From contig PWSY01000036.1 in NCBI GenBank assembly GCA_003563055.1, positions 26,103-90,102 of the forward strand: a DNA stretch of 64,000 nucleotides. Reading direction: 5' to 3'. Of this stretch, positions 29,850 to 40,809 are shown one piece after another. The position numbers were made by a program, and so were the translations under genes. The notes beneath the pieces are model-generated. The model saw only the letters and a program-made list of their open reading frames with translations, made no database searches and was not told the DNA's origin. Position 1 is the first letter of the stretch. Each line of letters begins with the position of its first letter. This DNA is from Anaerolineaceae bacterium (GTDB taxonomy: Bacteria > Chloroflexota > Anaerolineae > Anaerolineales > Anaerolineaceae).

Positions 29850-32800
29850 ATGTTCGAACCTGTTTCATCACGATTGAACATAACATTACTGGAAGCGGAA
29901 ATTTTACGGTTTTGGCAAAATAATGATATTTTCCACCAATCCATGGAAAGCCGTGCAGATGGACCAGAGTATGTTTTTTACGAGGGGCCGCCAACGGCAA
30001 ATGGAAAACCGGGTGTACATCATGTCCTGGCGCGTGTTTTTAAAGACATGTTTCCCCGTTATAAATGTATGAATGGGTTTCATGTTTTACGAAGAGGTGG
30101 GTGGGATACCCACGGTCTCCCCGTTGAAATTGAGGTCGAAAAGCGTCTTGGTTTTTCCAACAAGCAAGAAATTGAAGAATATGGTATTGCCAAATTCAAT
30201 GAGCACTGCAAAGAATCCGTTTTTACTTATATCCAGGAATGGGAGAAACTCACAGATCGGATTGGGTATTGGGTGGACCTGGAGCAAGCTTATATCACTT
30301 ACAAAAACAGCTATATCGAGTCAATCTGGTGGATTTTAAAAACAATCTGGGATAGAGGTCTGCTTTATCAAGGCTTTAAGGTTGTGCCATACTGCCCACG
30401 CTGCGGTACGCCGCTTTCAGATCATGAAGTTGCTCAGGGATATGCACAGGTCACCGACCCTTCTGTCTTTGTCAGGATGCCGTTGGCGGATGAAGAAAAC
30501 ACCTCGCTATTGGTGTGGACAACCACACCATGGACGCTGCCAGGAAATGTCGCTGTGGCTGCCCATCCTGAAATTGATTATGTGAAGGTGTCTATTGGCG
30601 ATGATCAGAATAAAGAATTTCTTGTAGTGGCAAAAAATCTGCTTGAAAAAGTAATGGGAGATCGCAGCTACGAAATTATCAAGATATTTAAAGGCAAGCA
30701 ACTGAAAGGTAAACGTTATCTGCCATTATTCACATTCATGCCTGTTGATAAGAAAGCACACTATGTGGTGTTAGCAGACTTTGTTACCACTGACGATGGA
30801 AGTGGATTGGTACACCTTGCACCTGCATTTGGGGCGGATGATATGCAGATGTCCATTGAATTCGATCTGCCAATTTTAATGACAGTTAATGATAGTGGAC
30901 GGTTCACCAGTGATGTTCGTCCTTGGGCAGGAATGTGGGTGAAAGATGCGGACCCTCTGATTATTAAAACACTAGAACAGCGGGGGTTATTATTTGATGT
31001 GGGTACATACGAACATACTTACCCGTTTTGCTGGCGTTGCGATACACCCTTGCTTTATTATGCTCGCCCAACCTGGTATATCAGAACCAGTGAAGTTAAA
31101 GACCGTCTGGTTGCCCTGAATGATAAAATCAATTGGTATCCTGAATACATCAAGCACGGCCGTTTTGGTAACTGGCTTGAGAATAATGTTGATTGGGCTT
31201 TGGGACGTGAGCGATATTGGGGGACGCCGTTGCCTGTTTGGGAATGTGAGACCTGCCATCACCAGGTATGCATCGGTTCAGTTGAAGAAATGAGTGATTA
31301 TGCTGGTCGTGATTTGAGCGACCTTGACTTGCACCGTCCTTATGTGGACAGGGTTCACTTTGAATGCTCGGAATGTCATGGTCGTATGACTCGTGTGGTT
31401 GAATTGATTGATGTATGGTTTGATTCCGGGTCGATGCCAGCTGGTCAATGGCATTATCCGTTTGAAAATGAAGAGGTTTTTCAAACACAATTTCCAGCTG
31501 ATTTTATTTGCGAAGCAGTTGATCAGACTCGTGGATGGTTTTATACATTACACGCAATCAGCACGCTGGTATTTGACAGCCATTGTTTCAAGAATGTAAT
31601 CTGTCTTGGTTTGATCCTCGACAAAGATGGTCAAAAAATGTCCAAATCAAAGGGTAATGTTGTTGAGCCATGGGATGTCATTGACCAACATGGTGCAGAT
31701 GCGTTGCGTTGGTATCTTTACACTGCTGGGCCTCCTGGCCAGGAGCGGCGTTTTTCAGATGATTTGGTAGGGGATGTCGTTCGGACGTTCACCCTGACTT
31801 TATGGAACACTTATTCCTTCTTTGTGACTTATGCGAATCTTGATAATTGGAAACCCAATCAAGAGATTGCATCTGAATACAGTGATCTTGATCGTTGGCT
31901 GCTTTCATCATTGCATACACTCATTCGAGATGTGACAGAAGCTTATGAAAATTATGATGTACCAGCTACCACAAGACCCATAGAAAAATTCGTTGACAAC
32001 CTTTCAAATTGGTATCTTCGAAGATCTCGGCGTAGGTATTGGAAAACAGAGTCAGATTCTGACAAGGCTGCAGCATATGCAACCCTCTATGAAGCTTTGA
32101 AGATGTTATCTTACCTGTTAGCGCCAACGATGCCTTTCATCGCCGAACAGTTCTATCAGAACCTGGTCTTAAATGTTGAGCCTGACGCGCCGCAGTCTGT
32201 TCACCTTGCAGATTGGCCGAGTTATGATTCTTCCCTGATCAATGAGGGACTTAATCGAGCTATGGCCACAGTGATGAAGTTAGCTTCTTTGGGTCACGCA
32301 GCTCGCAATTCTGAAAACTTGAAGGTACGACAACCCCTTGCTGAAGCAGCTTTTGTTGTTGGCAATGTGCAGGAACAGAGCACAGTAGAAGATTATGCTG
32401 ATTTACTTAAAGATGAACTAAATGTAAAAGAAGTCAGCTTGTTAGGCAGTGCCAGTGATGCTGTGCAATTCAGCCTCAACCCTTTGCCAAAGCAATTAGG
32501 TGGCCGGTTCAAAGCCCAATTCCCAATGGTACGTCAGACCTTGCTTGAACTTCCTCCAGATCAATCTGCACGAAAATTACTTGATGGCGAATCGCTTAAG
32601 ATCATGGTGGCGGGTGAGACCTTTGAGATCTCACCTAATGAGGTGGAGGTTCGGGCAGAGGCAAAAGAGGGGTACGCGGTTGCCTCTGATGGTGCTTACC
32701 TGGCCGCGCTTGTGACTGATTTGACACCAGAGTTAGTTTATGAAGGGCTTGTACGTGAATTCGTTAGGCGGGTACAATCCCTCCGTAAAGATGCAGACCT

Positions 32801-32999
32801 CGATATTGCTGATCGGATCCATTTATTCTATACAGCTTCCGAAGGGTTGACAGAGGCAATCAAGCGTTTTGAAACCTATATCAAAGAAGAAACACTAGCA
32901 ACCAAAATGATCATCGGAGAGACACCTGTCGGTCTGCCATTGCTTCAGGATGAATTTGATGGCGAAAGAGTTCGAATCTGCATCGAAAAAATAAACTGA
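29850..32999 (+). CDS. ileS: Isoleucyl-tRNA synthetase
   Basis: 1049 aa; PPTANGKPGVHHVLAR (HIGH-like), KMSKSKGNVVEPWD (KMSKS). Confidence 0.97.
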   Translation: MFEPVSSRLNITLLEAEILRFWQNNDIFHQSMESRADGPEYVFYEGPPTANGKPGVHHVLARVFKDMFPRYKCMNGFHVLRRGGWDTHGLPVEIEVEKRLGFSNKQEIEEYGIAKFNEHCKESVFTYIQEWEKLTDRIGYWVDLEQAYITYKNSYIESIWWILKTIWDRGLLYQGFKVVPYCPRCGTPLSDHEVAQGYAQVTDPSVFVRMPLADEENTSLLVWTTTPWTLPGNVAVAAHPEIDYVKVSIGDDQNKEFLVVAKNLLEKVMGDRSYEIIKIFKGKQLKGKRYLPLFTFMPVDKKAHYVVLADFVTTDDGSGLVHLAPAFGADDMQMSIEFDLPILMTVNDSGRFTSDVRPWAGMWVKDADPLIIKTLEQRGLLFDVGTYEHTYPFCWRCDTPLLYYARPTWYIRTSEVKDRLVALNDKINWYPEYIKHGRFGNWLENNVDWALGRERYWGTPLPVWECETCHHQVCIGSVEEMSDYAGRDLSDLDLHRPYVDRVHFECSECHGRMTRVVELIDVWFDSGSMPAGQWHYPFENEEVFQTQFPADFICEAVDQTRGWFYTLHAISTLVFDSHCFKNVICLGLILDKDGQKMSKSKGNVVEPWDVIDQHGADALRWYLYTAGPPGQERRFSDDLVGDVVRTFTLTLWNTYSFFVTYANLDNWKPNQEIASEYSDLDRWLLSSLHTLIRDVTEAYENYDVPATTRPIEKFVDNLSNWYLRRSRRRYWKTESDSDKAAAYATLYEALKMLSYLLAPTMPFIAEQFYQNLVLNVEPDAPQSVHLADWPSYDSSLINEGLNRAMATVMKLASLGHAARNSENLKVRQPLAEAAFVVGNVQEQSTVEDYADLLKDELNVKEVSLLGSASDAVQFSLNPLPKQLGGRFKAQFPMVRQTLLELPPDQSARKLLDGESLKIMVAGETFEISPNEVEVRAEAKEGYAVASDGAYLAALVTDLTPELVYEGLVREFVRRVQSLRKDADLDIADRIHLFYTASEGLTEAIKRFETYIKEETLATKMIIGETPVGLPLLQDEFDGERVRICIEKIN

Positions 33000-33014
33000 C
33001 AACGGGAGAATCGT

Positions 33015-33572
33015 TTGAAGAAAATCATAAAGGAATACTGGTTATTATTAACCATTGCCAGCATCATAATCATTATTGACCAGATCACAAAAGCTATTGT
33101 TCGAGCAAATATTCCATTTGGTATGTCCTGGATGCCGATTGATTGGCTTGCGCCTTATTTTCGTTTTGTCAATTGGGAGAATCATGGTGCTGCTTTTGGC
33201 ATGTTTCAAGAGGGGGGCATCTTTTTTGGAATTATGGCTGTTGTTGTATCGGTTTTTATCATCCTCTATTTCCCCAAAATTCCTCAAAACGAGCTTTTAA
33301 TACGCTCCGCCCTATCAATGCAGATGGGGGGTGCCATTGGGAATTTGATTGACCGGATTCAATTTGGGCCGGTGACGGACTTTATTTCTGTTGGTCAATT
33401 TCCTGTTTTTAATGTTGCTGATGCCAGTATCACTGTTGGTGTTGGCCTGCTCATTTTTGCTTTATGGTTAAGTGAACGTAAAGAAAAGGAAAAACAAAAT
33501 GAACAAGAACAAGAGATAGTAATGGATGATATTGGCAGAAATAACTCATCCACTGTTGATGGACAGACATGA
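33015..33572 (+). CDS. lspA: Lipoprotein signal peptidase
   Basis: 185 aa; IGNLIDRIQFGPVTDFI and FNVADASITVGV catalytic Asp motifs. Confidence 0.93.
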   Translation: MKKIIKEYWLLLTIASIIIIIDQITKAIVRANIPFGMSWMPIDWLAPYFRFVNWENHGAAFGMFQEGGIFFGIMAVVVSVFIILYFPKIPQNELLIRSALSMQMGGAIGNLIDRIQFGPVTDFISVGQFPVFNVADASITVGVGLLIFALWLSERKEKEKQNEQEQEIVMDDIGRNNSSTVDGQT

Positions 33573-34507
33573 AGCAAAAGAGCTTTTCTTTCGTGGTAGA
33601 ACCGGGTGAGCCGATCAGGGTGGATAAGTTTTTAGATCAAAAGTTGCCCGAAATTTCTAGATCTCAAATTAAATTATTTATTGAAGCAGGAAATGTCACT
33701 GTAGATGGCGATTTTATCCAAAAAGCGGGAGAAAAAGTGAAATCGGGAAGCACAATTAGTGTTCTTGTCACTGAAAAAGAATCGCAATCCTTGCTCCCAG
33801 AAAGATTTCCCTTAGAAGTCATATATGAAGACGGGAATGTCATTGTGTTAAACAAACCAGCAGGCACTGTTGTTCATCCAGGTGCTGGTAATCTAACAGG
33901 CACATTGGTCAATGGACTGTTGGCTTACTATCCTCCAATTCGTGAAGTTGGCGATAAAGAACGACCTGGTGTGGTGCATCGTTTGGATAAGGAGACATCC
34001 GGGGTGTTGGCCTTTGCCAAGACAAACAAGGCCTATAAATATTTAATCAAGCAGTTCAAGTCCCGTGAAATTAATAAAACCTACCTGGCATTGGTCGACG
34101 GTCATCCCCCGACACCAACCGGTCGGATTGAAGCCCCCATTGAACGTGATTCGAAATTTCGCACGAAAATGAAGGTTGGCATGAGCGGTCAGGGAAAAGA
34201 CGCAATAACGGAGTATTTTGAGCTGCAACGCTTCGAGAGGTACTCTTACCTGGAAGTTCACCCAATTACCGGACGGACACACCAAATTCGGGTCCATCTC
34301 AGTTATATTGGGGTGCCTATTGTTGGAGATGTGCTGTATGGCCACCGAAGGCCCAGCATCAGTCTGGGCCGTTACTTCTTGCATGCGAAGTCACTCTCGT
34401 GTAAATTACCTGGTGACAGGGTTCAAACCACTTTTGATGCCCCATTGCCTGTCGATTTACAAGCTGTTATCAACGATTTGATGAATAAAAATAGGAATAT
34501 GGGATGA
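33569..34507 (+). CDS. RluA/RluD family pseudouridine synthase
   Basis: S4 domain, [32 protein letters not shown]. Confidence 0.95.
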   Translation: MKQKSFSFVVEPGEPIRVDKFLDQKLPEISRSQIKLFIEAGNVTVDGDFIQKAGEKVKSGSTISVLVTEKESQSLLPERFPLEVIYEDGNVIVLNKPAGTVVHPGAGNLTGTLVNGLLAYYPPIREVGDKERPGVVHRLDKETSGVLAFAKTNKAYKYLIKQFKSREINKTYLALVDGHPPTPTGRIEAPIERDSKFRTKMKVGMSGQGKDAITEYFELQRFERYSYLEVHPITGRTHQIRVHLSYIGVPIVGDVLYGHRRPSISLGRYFLHAKSLSCKLPGDRVQTTFDAPLPVDLQAVINDLMNKNRNMG

Positions 34508-35541
34508 ACTGGATTGATCTCAGGTCAGATACGGTTACCCTGCCAACAGAAAAAATGCGTAATGCGATGGCAGAGGCAGAACTCGGTGACGATGTTTATG
34601 GAGAAGACCCTTCAATCAACCACCTACAAGCTCTGGCAGCTGGAAAATTAGGAAAAGAAGCCGCGCTTTTTGTGCCCTCCGGAACCATGGGAAACCTGGC
34701 AGCCGTTTTGGCGCATTGCGGTCGTGGAGATGAAGTCATTATGGGGGATAGGGCACACACCTTTCTTTATGAAGCAGGTGGTGTTTCGGCTTTAGGTGGG
34801 GTACACCCCCATACAGTGCCTAATCAGACAAATGGCACATTGCGTATAGAAGATATCCGCTCGGCAGTTCGTGATAACGATGTTCACTTTCCGAAAACAA
34901 AATTGCTGATTCTCGAAAATACACATAACAATTGCGGTGGCGTTGCGGTCTCACGAGAATATATGTTGAAAGCAGCTTCTGTGGCACATGAGTCAGGTTT
35001 AGCTGTCCATCTGGATGGGGCCAGGATTTTTAATGCTGCTGTTGAACAGGACGTGCCAGTAGACCAGTTGGTGAGCATGGTTGATTCGGTCACTTTCTGC
35101 CTCAGTAAAGGGCTTTGTGCACCGGTTGGATCAGTTATTTGTGGGACTAAAGAGTTTATTGCAAAAGCATACCGGGTACGAAAACAGCTAGGTGGTGGAA
35201 TGCGCCAGGCTGGTGTCCTGGCCGCAGCGGGGATTATTGCTTTGCAAGAAATGGTAAATAGGTTGTCTGAAGATCACCAACGGGCCAAGGTATTAGCCAA
35301 GGGATTAACTACAATTCCAGGGCTACGGCTTGATAAGGGTTCGCCAAACACTAATATGGTTTATTTGGAGCTTGATAAAGAAACAGGAATATTGGCATCT
35401 GAATGTGCAAAACTCTTAAAACAGGAAGGAATCCTTATAGGTGTGACCGGCGAGAGACATCTTAGGTTGGTTTGTCATTATTGGATTCGAGATGACCATT
35501 TGGAAATGGTCATGAAGGCTTTTCAAAGGGTTTTTGATTAA
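34504..35541 (+). CDS. Low-specificity L-threonine aldolase
   Basis: 345 aa; [53 protein letters not shown]. Confidence 0.94.
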   Translation: MNWIDLRSDTVTLPTEKMRNAMAEAELGDDVYGEDPSINHLQALAAGKLGKEAALFVPSGTMGNLAAVLAHCGRGDEVIMGDRAHTFLYEAGGVSALGGVHPHTVPNQTNGTLRIEDIRSAVRDNDVHFPKTKLLILENTHNNCGGVAVSREYMLKAASVAHESGLAVHLDGARIFNAAVEQDVPVDQLVSMVDSVTFCLSKGLCAPVGSVICGTKEFIAKAYRVRKQLGGGMRQAGVLAAAGIIALQEMVNRLSEDHQRAKVLAKGLTTIPGLRLDKGSPNTNMVYLELDKETGILASECAKLLKQEGILIGVTGERHLRLVCHYWIRDDHLEMVMKAFQRVFD

Positions 35542-35656
35542 CCATGTGATTAATTCTCACTGAGCCCTATCCGCAAATGGGTCGTTTTTATCATATTATT
35601 TGGCTAAAGCATTTTAAACCTTAATCAATGAGAAATTCTTTTATAGTGCCTGGAGC

Positions 35657-37027
35657 TTGGTTTTTATGTTAATCGTTTTATCTGATCTGCATTTTTCTGA
35701 AGCCGTATCTTCACAAATCAATGACCATCGTTTTAACCGTAATCTTATGCCAGAAAAATATCTGGCTTATTTTTTAGAGATCAATGCATTTGCCAAGGCG
35801 AATAAAATTGAAAAGGTGGATTTGGTCTTAGCCGGGGATGTCCTTGAAATCTCACGTTCTGCTATATGGTTGGAAGGTGATGACCGGCCATATACTGATA
35901 ATGAAGCCATCCAGCCTGGTTCATCTGTTGAGATAACCATTCTAAAAATTGTGCAAGCGATAGCTGATGAACAAAATGTTTGTGAAACATTGGCTTTATT
36001 TCGAGACATCCAAAAATACTTTGATATGAATGTCCAATTACACTTGATTTTAGGCAATCATGACCGCTTAGCCAATGCCACACCCAAAATTCGTGAAAAA
36101 GTAAGGCAAATGTTTGGAATCGAGGGTGGAGGTGCTGAGATTGGTCATCGCCTTATCCTGAAAGATAAGCAGGGTAAACCCTTTTGCCTCGTGCGCCATG
36201 GTCACGAATACGACCCAACCAACTTTGCATTGAATGTACGCCAAATGGAGATTATATCAACAGACATTCCAGAATCAGTCTATGGAAAAGCATGTTTGGG
36301 TGATATTACCACTATCGAATTTGGTGTGTCATTGTCATGGCTCTTTGTGAAAGAATACGGCAAAGAAGCCATCCAAAATGATAAGACTTTAATGGCATTG
36401 TACCGGCGGCTAATGGAATTTGATGATGTTCGCCCTGCCTCTGCCTGGCTTTCTTTTCTTTTTTCAACACCTGGCGTTGATCAAAAACGCACCTGGGAAC
36501 TTGTAAAACCCTGTTTTACCAAAATTATTCACACACTCAGTCATCATAAGCAGTTTAATAAGACACTTGCTCAATCCGCTGCAATGAGTAAAAATGCACG
36601 TTTTTGTCTGAAATTATTAATTAAATCAGGCATTTTCAACCAGGGAGTGCCCTATTGGTTGGTGAGCTTATTAATGAAAACTGCCTCGAAAACGATAAAG
36701 CTAGAATCTCAAGTCAACCTTGTTAAGCGTGAAGCGTTGATCGTGAATAAAAATTCGGGTTGTAAATGTGTGATCAGCGGTCATACGCATTTTCCTGAAG
36801 TAGCTTTGATAAGTGCTGAAAACGAAGATGAGCGTTATTATATCAATTCGGGAACTTGGCGAAATGTGATTCCTGCCACGAAAGATTATGATGACTTTGG
36901 CCGCTTGAGGGCCCTCACAAAAGTAATTGTCTTTTACCCAATGGAAAAAGATGATGCGGACAGAAAAAATCCCTGGTCTTTCCATCAAATGAGCGGTGTC
37001 AGTTTCGGCGCTCACCGGTTTCTCTAG
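35657..37027 (+). CDS. Calcineurin-like metallophosphoesterase
   Basis: 456 aa; SDLHFSEA, LAGDVLEI, LGNHDRL, CVISGHTHFPE. Confidence 0.9.
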   Translation: MVFMLIVLSDLHFSEAVSSQINDHRFNRNLMPEKYLAYFLEINAFAKANKIEKVDLVLAGDVLEISRSAIWLEGDDRPYTDNEAIQPGSSVEITILKIVQAIADEQNVCETLALFRDIQKYFDMNVQLHLILGNHDRLANATPKIREKVRQMFGIEGGGAEIGHRLILKDKQGKPFCLVRHGHEYDPTNFALNVRQMEIISTDIPESVYGKACLGDITTIEFGVSLSWLFVKEYGKEAIQNDKTLMALYRRLMEFDDVRPASAWLSFLFSTPGVDQKRTWELVKPCFTKIIHTLSHHKQFNKTLAQSAAMSKNARFCLKLLIKSGIFNQGVPYWLVSLLMKTASKTIKLESQVNLVKREALIVNKNSGCKCVISGHTHFPEVALISAENEDERYYINSGTWRNVIPATKDYDDFGRLRALTKVIVFYPMEKDDADRKNPWSFHQMSGVSFGAHRFL

Positions 37028-37648
37028 GTGTAAGCATCGTGATATCTTTTTGATCTTCTCACTAAAAGCTAATCACGCAAAAAACGCATATGATGGTTTT
37101 TTCTAGTTTACCAGGATTTGGCAAATCTCTGATATTATTGACACTTTAACCTGAGCGAATGGACTTATAGAGAAAGGATATTCACACGTTGGGTAGCAGT
37201 AATCCAGGAGTTAATATTGGTTGATATTCAGTTTAGTTTTTCCAAAGCAATTAAAGTTTAGCTAGATTCTTCTCACCAGAGTCAATGTTAGTGATATTAT
37301 CAATTGACCCAGTGAGGTATATTGGCTGGTGGCTTATTTTCTGGATGATTCAGTAGACCTTAAGATTATGGCATTTGTTATCCAATTCCCACTCAACCGA
37401 GAAAAAAAACATTCGATTTTTATCATAAAGGTCATTGGTCATTTATTGATAGGCCACGAAGATTATGACCTAACCATAATGTTGATTTTATTCTGATAAT
37501 GACAATGAATTTTGTGGTTGTTTTCAGATTGCCTTCGAGCTCTTGTTTGTTATTTGATTGGAAGAAGATGGTCTGAAATGCAGTATTAGCAAAATTTGAG
37601 TTTTTGAATTAAATTATTTTAGTATTCGATTTACTCTGGAGTTTTTCA

Positions 37649-38602
37649 ATGATTGATCCAATAATTTTTTCAATTTCAATTGGTAACATCACTTTTTCAT
37701 TCTATTGGTATGGTTTCCTGGTTATGCTGGGAGTGGGCGTGGCTGCATGGATGACAGCTTTAGCTGTAAAAAAGCAAGGTGAAAACCCCGACCTGGTAAG
37801 GGATAGCTTATTGTGGGTATTACCAGCTGGCGCTGTGGGGGCCAGGCTATGGTATGTACTTAATGTCACATTGGGTGGTAATCTCCGTTTTATTGAGGAG
37901 CCGATGACTATTTTTAAAATCCAGCAGGGTGGATTGCATTATTTTGGGGCGATTCTATTGGGTCTATTGGCGCTATATTTTTATGCCAAACACAAGCAAT
38001 TGGATGTGTGGCTGGCCCTTGATGCTGTATCACCAGGCTTACTGCTTGGGCAAGCAATTGCGCGACCGGCTAATTTTATCAATCAGGAGCTTTATGGACA
38101 ACCGACAAAATTACCATGGGGTATCAAGATAGAAGCACAACATCGAATAGCGCCATGGAATAATATGGCGCTATTTCCAGAAGGGACAACCCGTTTCCAC
38201 CCGACATTTGCCTATGAAATCTTGTGGAATTTAGTGGCTGCTGGTGTTTTGTTTTATTTAATGCGAAAATATAAAGACATGCTAAAGCCTGGTATCATTT
38301 TTGCTGTATGGTTGATTCTGGCGGGTGTAGGCCGACAGGTGATTGAATTTTTCAGACCGGATCAACCCGTGTTTCCCGGTACAGGATTCAGTTATTCTCG
38401 ACTTGTGGCTGTTCTTATGATTATTGCTGGGGCTTTATTGATCCTGATTAAGTACAGGCTGCTAGAAATACCACATATCAATCCTGGCAGGGAGACCTAC
38501 CGGCTAACCACTCACTCTGAAGTCCAAACTTCAGAAATAAAACAAGTGCATTCAGAGGGCGATCCAGGTTCTGTAGCAGTCGAATCTGAAAACAACCGGT
38601 GA
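37649..38602 (+). CDS. lgt: Prolipoprotein diacylglyceryl transferase
   Basis: FYWYGFLVMLGV, VGARLWYVL, GQAIARPANFINQELYGQPT, HPTFAYEILWN. Confidence 0.95.
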   Translation: MIDPIIFSISIGNITFSFYWYGFLVMLGVGVAAWMTALAVKKQGENPDLVRDSLLWVLPAGAVGARLWYVLNVTLGGNLRFIEEPMTIFKIQQGGLHYFGAILLGLLALYFYAKHKQLDVWLALDAVSPGLLLGQAIARPANFINQELYGQPTKLPWGIKIEAQHRIAPWNNMALFPEGTTRFHPTFAYEILWNLVAAGVLFYLMRKYKDMLKPGIIFAVWLILAGVGRQVIEFFRPDQPVFPGTGFSYSRLVAVLMIIAGALLILIKYRLLEIPHINPGRETYRLTTHSEVQTSEIKQVHSEGDPGSVAVESENNR

Positions 38603-38616
38603 GCGTTTCTTGCCAT

Positions 38617-38651
38617 CCTTCAGCAGCAGGGCTGCCGGAGTAGTTACGTTA
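38617..38651. repeat. Dispersed intergenic repeat, copy 2
   Basis: CCTTCAGCAGCAGGGCTGCCGGAGTAGTTACGTTA; two mismatches to 25208..25243, same orientation. Confidence 0.75.
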
Positions 38652-38716
38652 CAGGTTAATATTTTGAAAACTTATGGTTCAGGAGCACATGCGATTTTCA
38701 TAAAGCTTAAAATATC

Positions 38717-40582
38717 CTATTCTTTTACGGCTTCATATTCACTTTGCAGATGATTGAAGCGGGCAAGGCTGTCTGTCAGGCCTCCAGGTCTGTTTCTTTT
38801 TAGCCAGATGGTTATAAAGTCTGATATCAAGCCGTTTATTTCGCATAGGTTGTATTCTGATTTGGTGATATTTGCTGAGTCTATGATATTCAGGGAACGG
38901 CGGCATGCAAACTGGATCATGCGTATTGTGAAGCGAATCTCGTCTTTTAGCAGTAGGGCATCATGGCGGCCGGGTGTGGCTTTATCCAGTTCTTGTAAAT
39001 TGAAGGCTAGGCGTTCTAGGCTTTTGTAAATTGGTCTCGGGTCATCCAGAGCATACTGCTGTAAATTTTCAGCTGGTTCCTGAAGCATCCAGAAGAGGGG
39101 AGAGCTATTTGGAATGTTCAAACCCCAGGCTTTGTATTCATTGCCAATTTCTAGCAGGATTTTTCCGATAGCTTTTGAACTGTCTTTGAACACAAAATGA
39201 TTGAGAACCCTTTCTAAATCCATGTCTTGATTGGACTCCAAGCACCAGGCGTATGCTGCCCCTGCTGTAAACCCCGGGTAGCTGATTGGCAATTGCTGCC
39301 AGTGGCCGTTATCACCCCAGTCAGTATTGAGATATCCGGTTGCTGCATTTATTAACCCATACCTGGATGCATGGAGACAATTCTCCAGCATGTTATCTAT
39401 CCTTCCGCCAATGCTGTTCCAGGAAGAGGTACCTGGACAAACATAAAAGGGCACATTGGCAGCATTGAAACACGCAGCTTCCTGTTCGAATGGATGGTCT
39501 TTCTCGTAACCCCAATTAAGTGCAATGATATCCTTGGGCAATTGAGGGATCAGTTCTGGGTGCTGTAGGATAATATCACCCCAGAATTGCATGGTATAAC
39601 CTCGACGCCGCACCTCAGCATCGAGTGACATTAAATAATCAAGATAAACCTGGCCTTTGCCCTTTTTATTGACAGCGCCTTTCGATTTGCCCATACCGAT
39701 ATCAAAGGTTTCATCACAGCCGACATTAATCATCTTGCTTGAAAAATTCGGCAATAACTGATCATAGAGTCCGGATATTAACCTGAGGCTTTCATGTAAA
39801 ACTGGTGAGAGGCTGAAAGGCTCTTTTTGAATATGTCCCCAAGGTGTTTGGATTGGTTCAAGTGTTTCAGCTAGGTGCTGATATTGTGGATGTTTAAGCC
39901 AACGGGACATGTGGCCAAAAGAATTCTGGTTGGGGACCAGTTCTATGTATCTATCTCGACAATATTGATCCAGCTGGAGAATATCCTCCGGGGTCATCGG
40001 TGAAGAATCTCGCCAAACGACTTCATGACCCAAGTAGGTAAATGTATGTTCTGTGTACAGCTGTAACTGGTTGATCTTCCAGGATGCAAACTGATCTATC
40101 AGCGTCAACAAAGTGTTTATGCGATAGACCTTGTCCCGACTGATATCCAGCATAATCCCACGATCTGGGAAATCCGGCCAATCATAAATTTCCACACAAT
40201 TTAATTGGTTATTTTTCGCTTGGGATATGATTTGCTTCAAGGTTTGTACGCCATAAAACAGACCGGATTTATCTGCACCTTTAATGCAAATCCTGTCTGG
40301 TTTGATTGTTAAGTAATAACCTTGTGGATTTTCTATGACTGTGGGATCAACTTGAAGCTCTACAGCAATTTGCTCTTCTGGAATCGATTTGCTGGCTGTT
40401 ATTTGCCACCTGGTTTTACCTTCTCTTTGAACATAGGTCTTTAATTGTGCTGCAATATGATAATGCTGATAGGGTTTTGGTGTATTGACTTGAATATAGC
40501 TATTAAATTCAATATTGAAGAAGCCGCCCTTTTTTTTCAAGATTCTTGGAACCGGAAGAAAAAGTATGTCTGAGTTGCTCAT
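38717..40582 (-). CDS. Glycoside hydrolase family 20 (beta-N-acetylhexosaminidase-like)
   Basis: 621 aa; PDFPDRGIMLDISRDKV, NVGCDETFDIG catalytic Asp-Glu; no evident signal peptide. Confidence 0.9.
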   Translation of the reverse strand: MSNSDILFLPVPRILKKKGGFFNIEFNSYIQVNTPKPYQHYHIAAQLKTYVQREGKTRWQITASKSIPEEQIAVELQVDPTVIENPQGYYLTIKPDRICIKGADKSGLFYGVQTLKQIISQAKNNQLNCVEIYDWPDFPDRGIMLDISRDKVYRINTLLTLIDQFASWKINQLQLYTEHTFTYLGHEVVWRDSSPMTPEDILQLDQYCRDRYIELVPNQNSFGHMSRWLKHPQYQHLAETLEPIQTPWGHIQKEPFSLSPVLHESLRLISGLYDQLLPNFSSKMINVGCDETFDIGMGKSKGAVNKKGKGQVYLDYLMSLDAEVRRRGYTMQFWGDIILQHPELIPQLPKDIIALNWGYEKDHPFEQEAACFNAANVPFYVCPGTSSWNSIGGRIDNMLENCLHASRYGLINAATGYLNTDWGDNGHWQQLPISYPGFTAGAAYAWCLESNQDMDLERVLNHFVFKDSSKAIGKILLEIGNEYKAWGLNIPNSSPLFWMLQEPAENLQQYALDDPRPIYKSLERLAFNLQELDKATPGRHDALLLKDEIRFTIRMIQFACRRSLNIIDSANITKSEYNLCEINGLISDFITIWLKRNRPGGLTDSLARFNHLQSEYEAVKE

Positions 40583-40747
40583 TCAGTTTCCTTTCTATCT
40601 ATGATATCATCGTCTTCGAGATATTCAATAAGCCTTTATCAGAATAATACACGATAGTCAAATTATTTATCAGGCTAAGGTTTTTCCTAGCGGACAAATG
40701 TTGGAGTCATCGAGATAGCCTTTTGATTTATCACTGAGAATAAAATA

Positions 40748-40798
40748 AAAAAAACTGGTTGAATCAATTTATCGATCCATCCAGTTTTATAATCTTTG
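40748..40798 (-). terminator. Intrinsic terminator of the AOR/Hdr/Mvh operon
   Basis: Minus strand AAAACTGG ... CCAGTTTTTTTT. Confidence 0.75.
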
Positions 40799-40809
40799 GA
40801 GAGGTTAGC

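Noticed and set aside
38717-40582. Secreted chitin/mucin-degrading enzyme
   Set aside because: No signal peptide or surface-attachment module is visible; an intracellular GH20 is more likely and not unusual.
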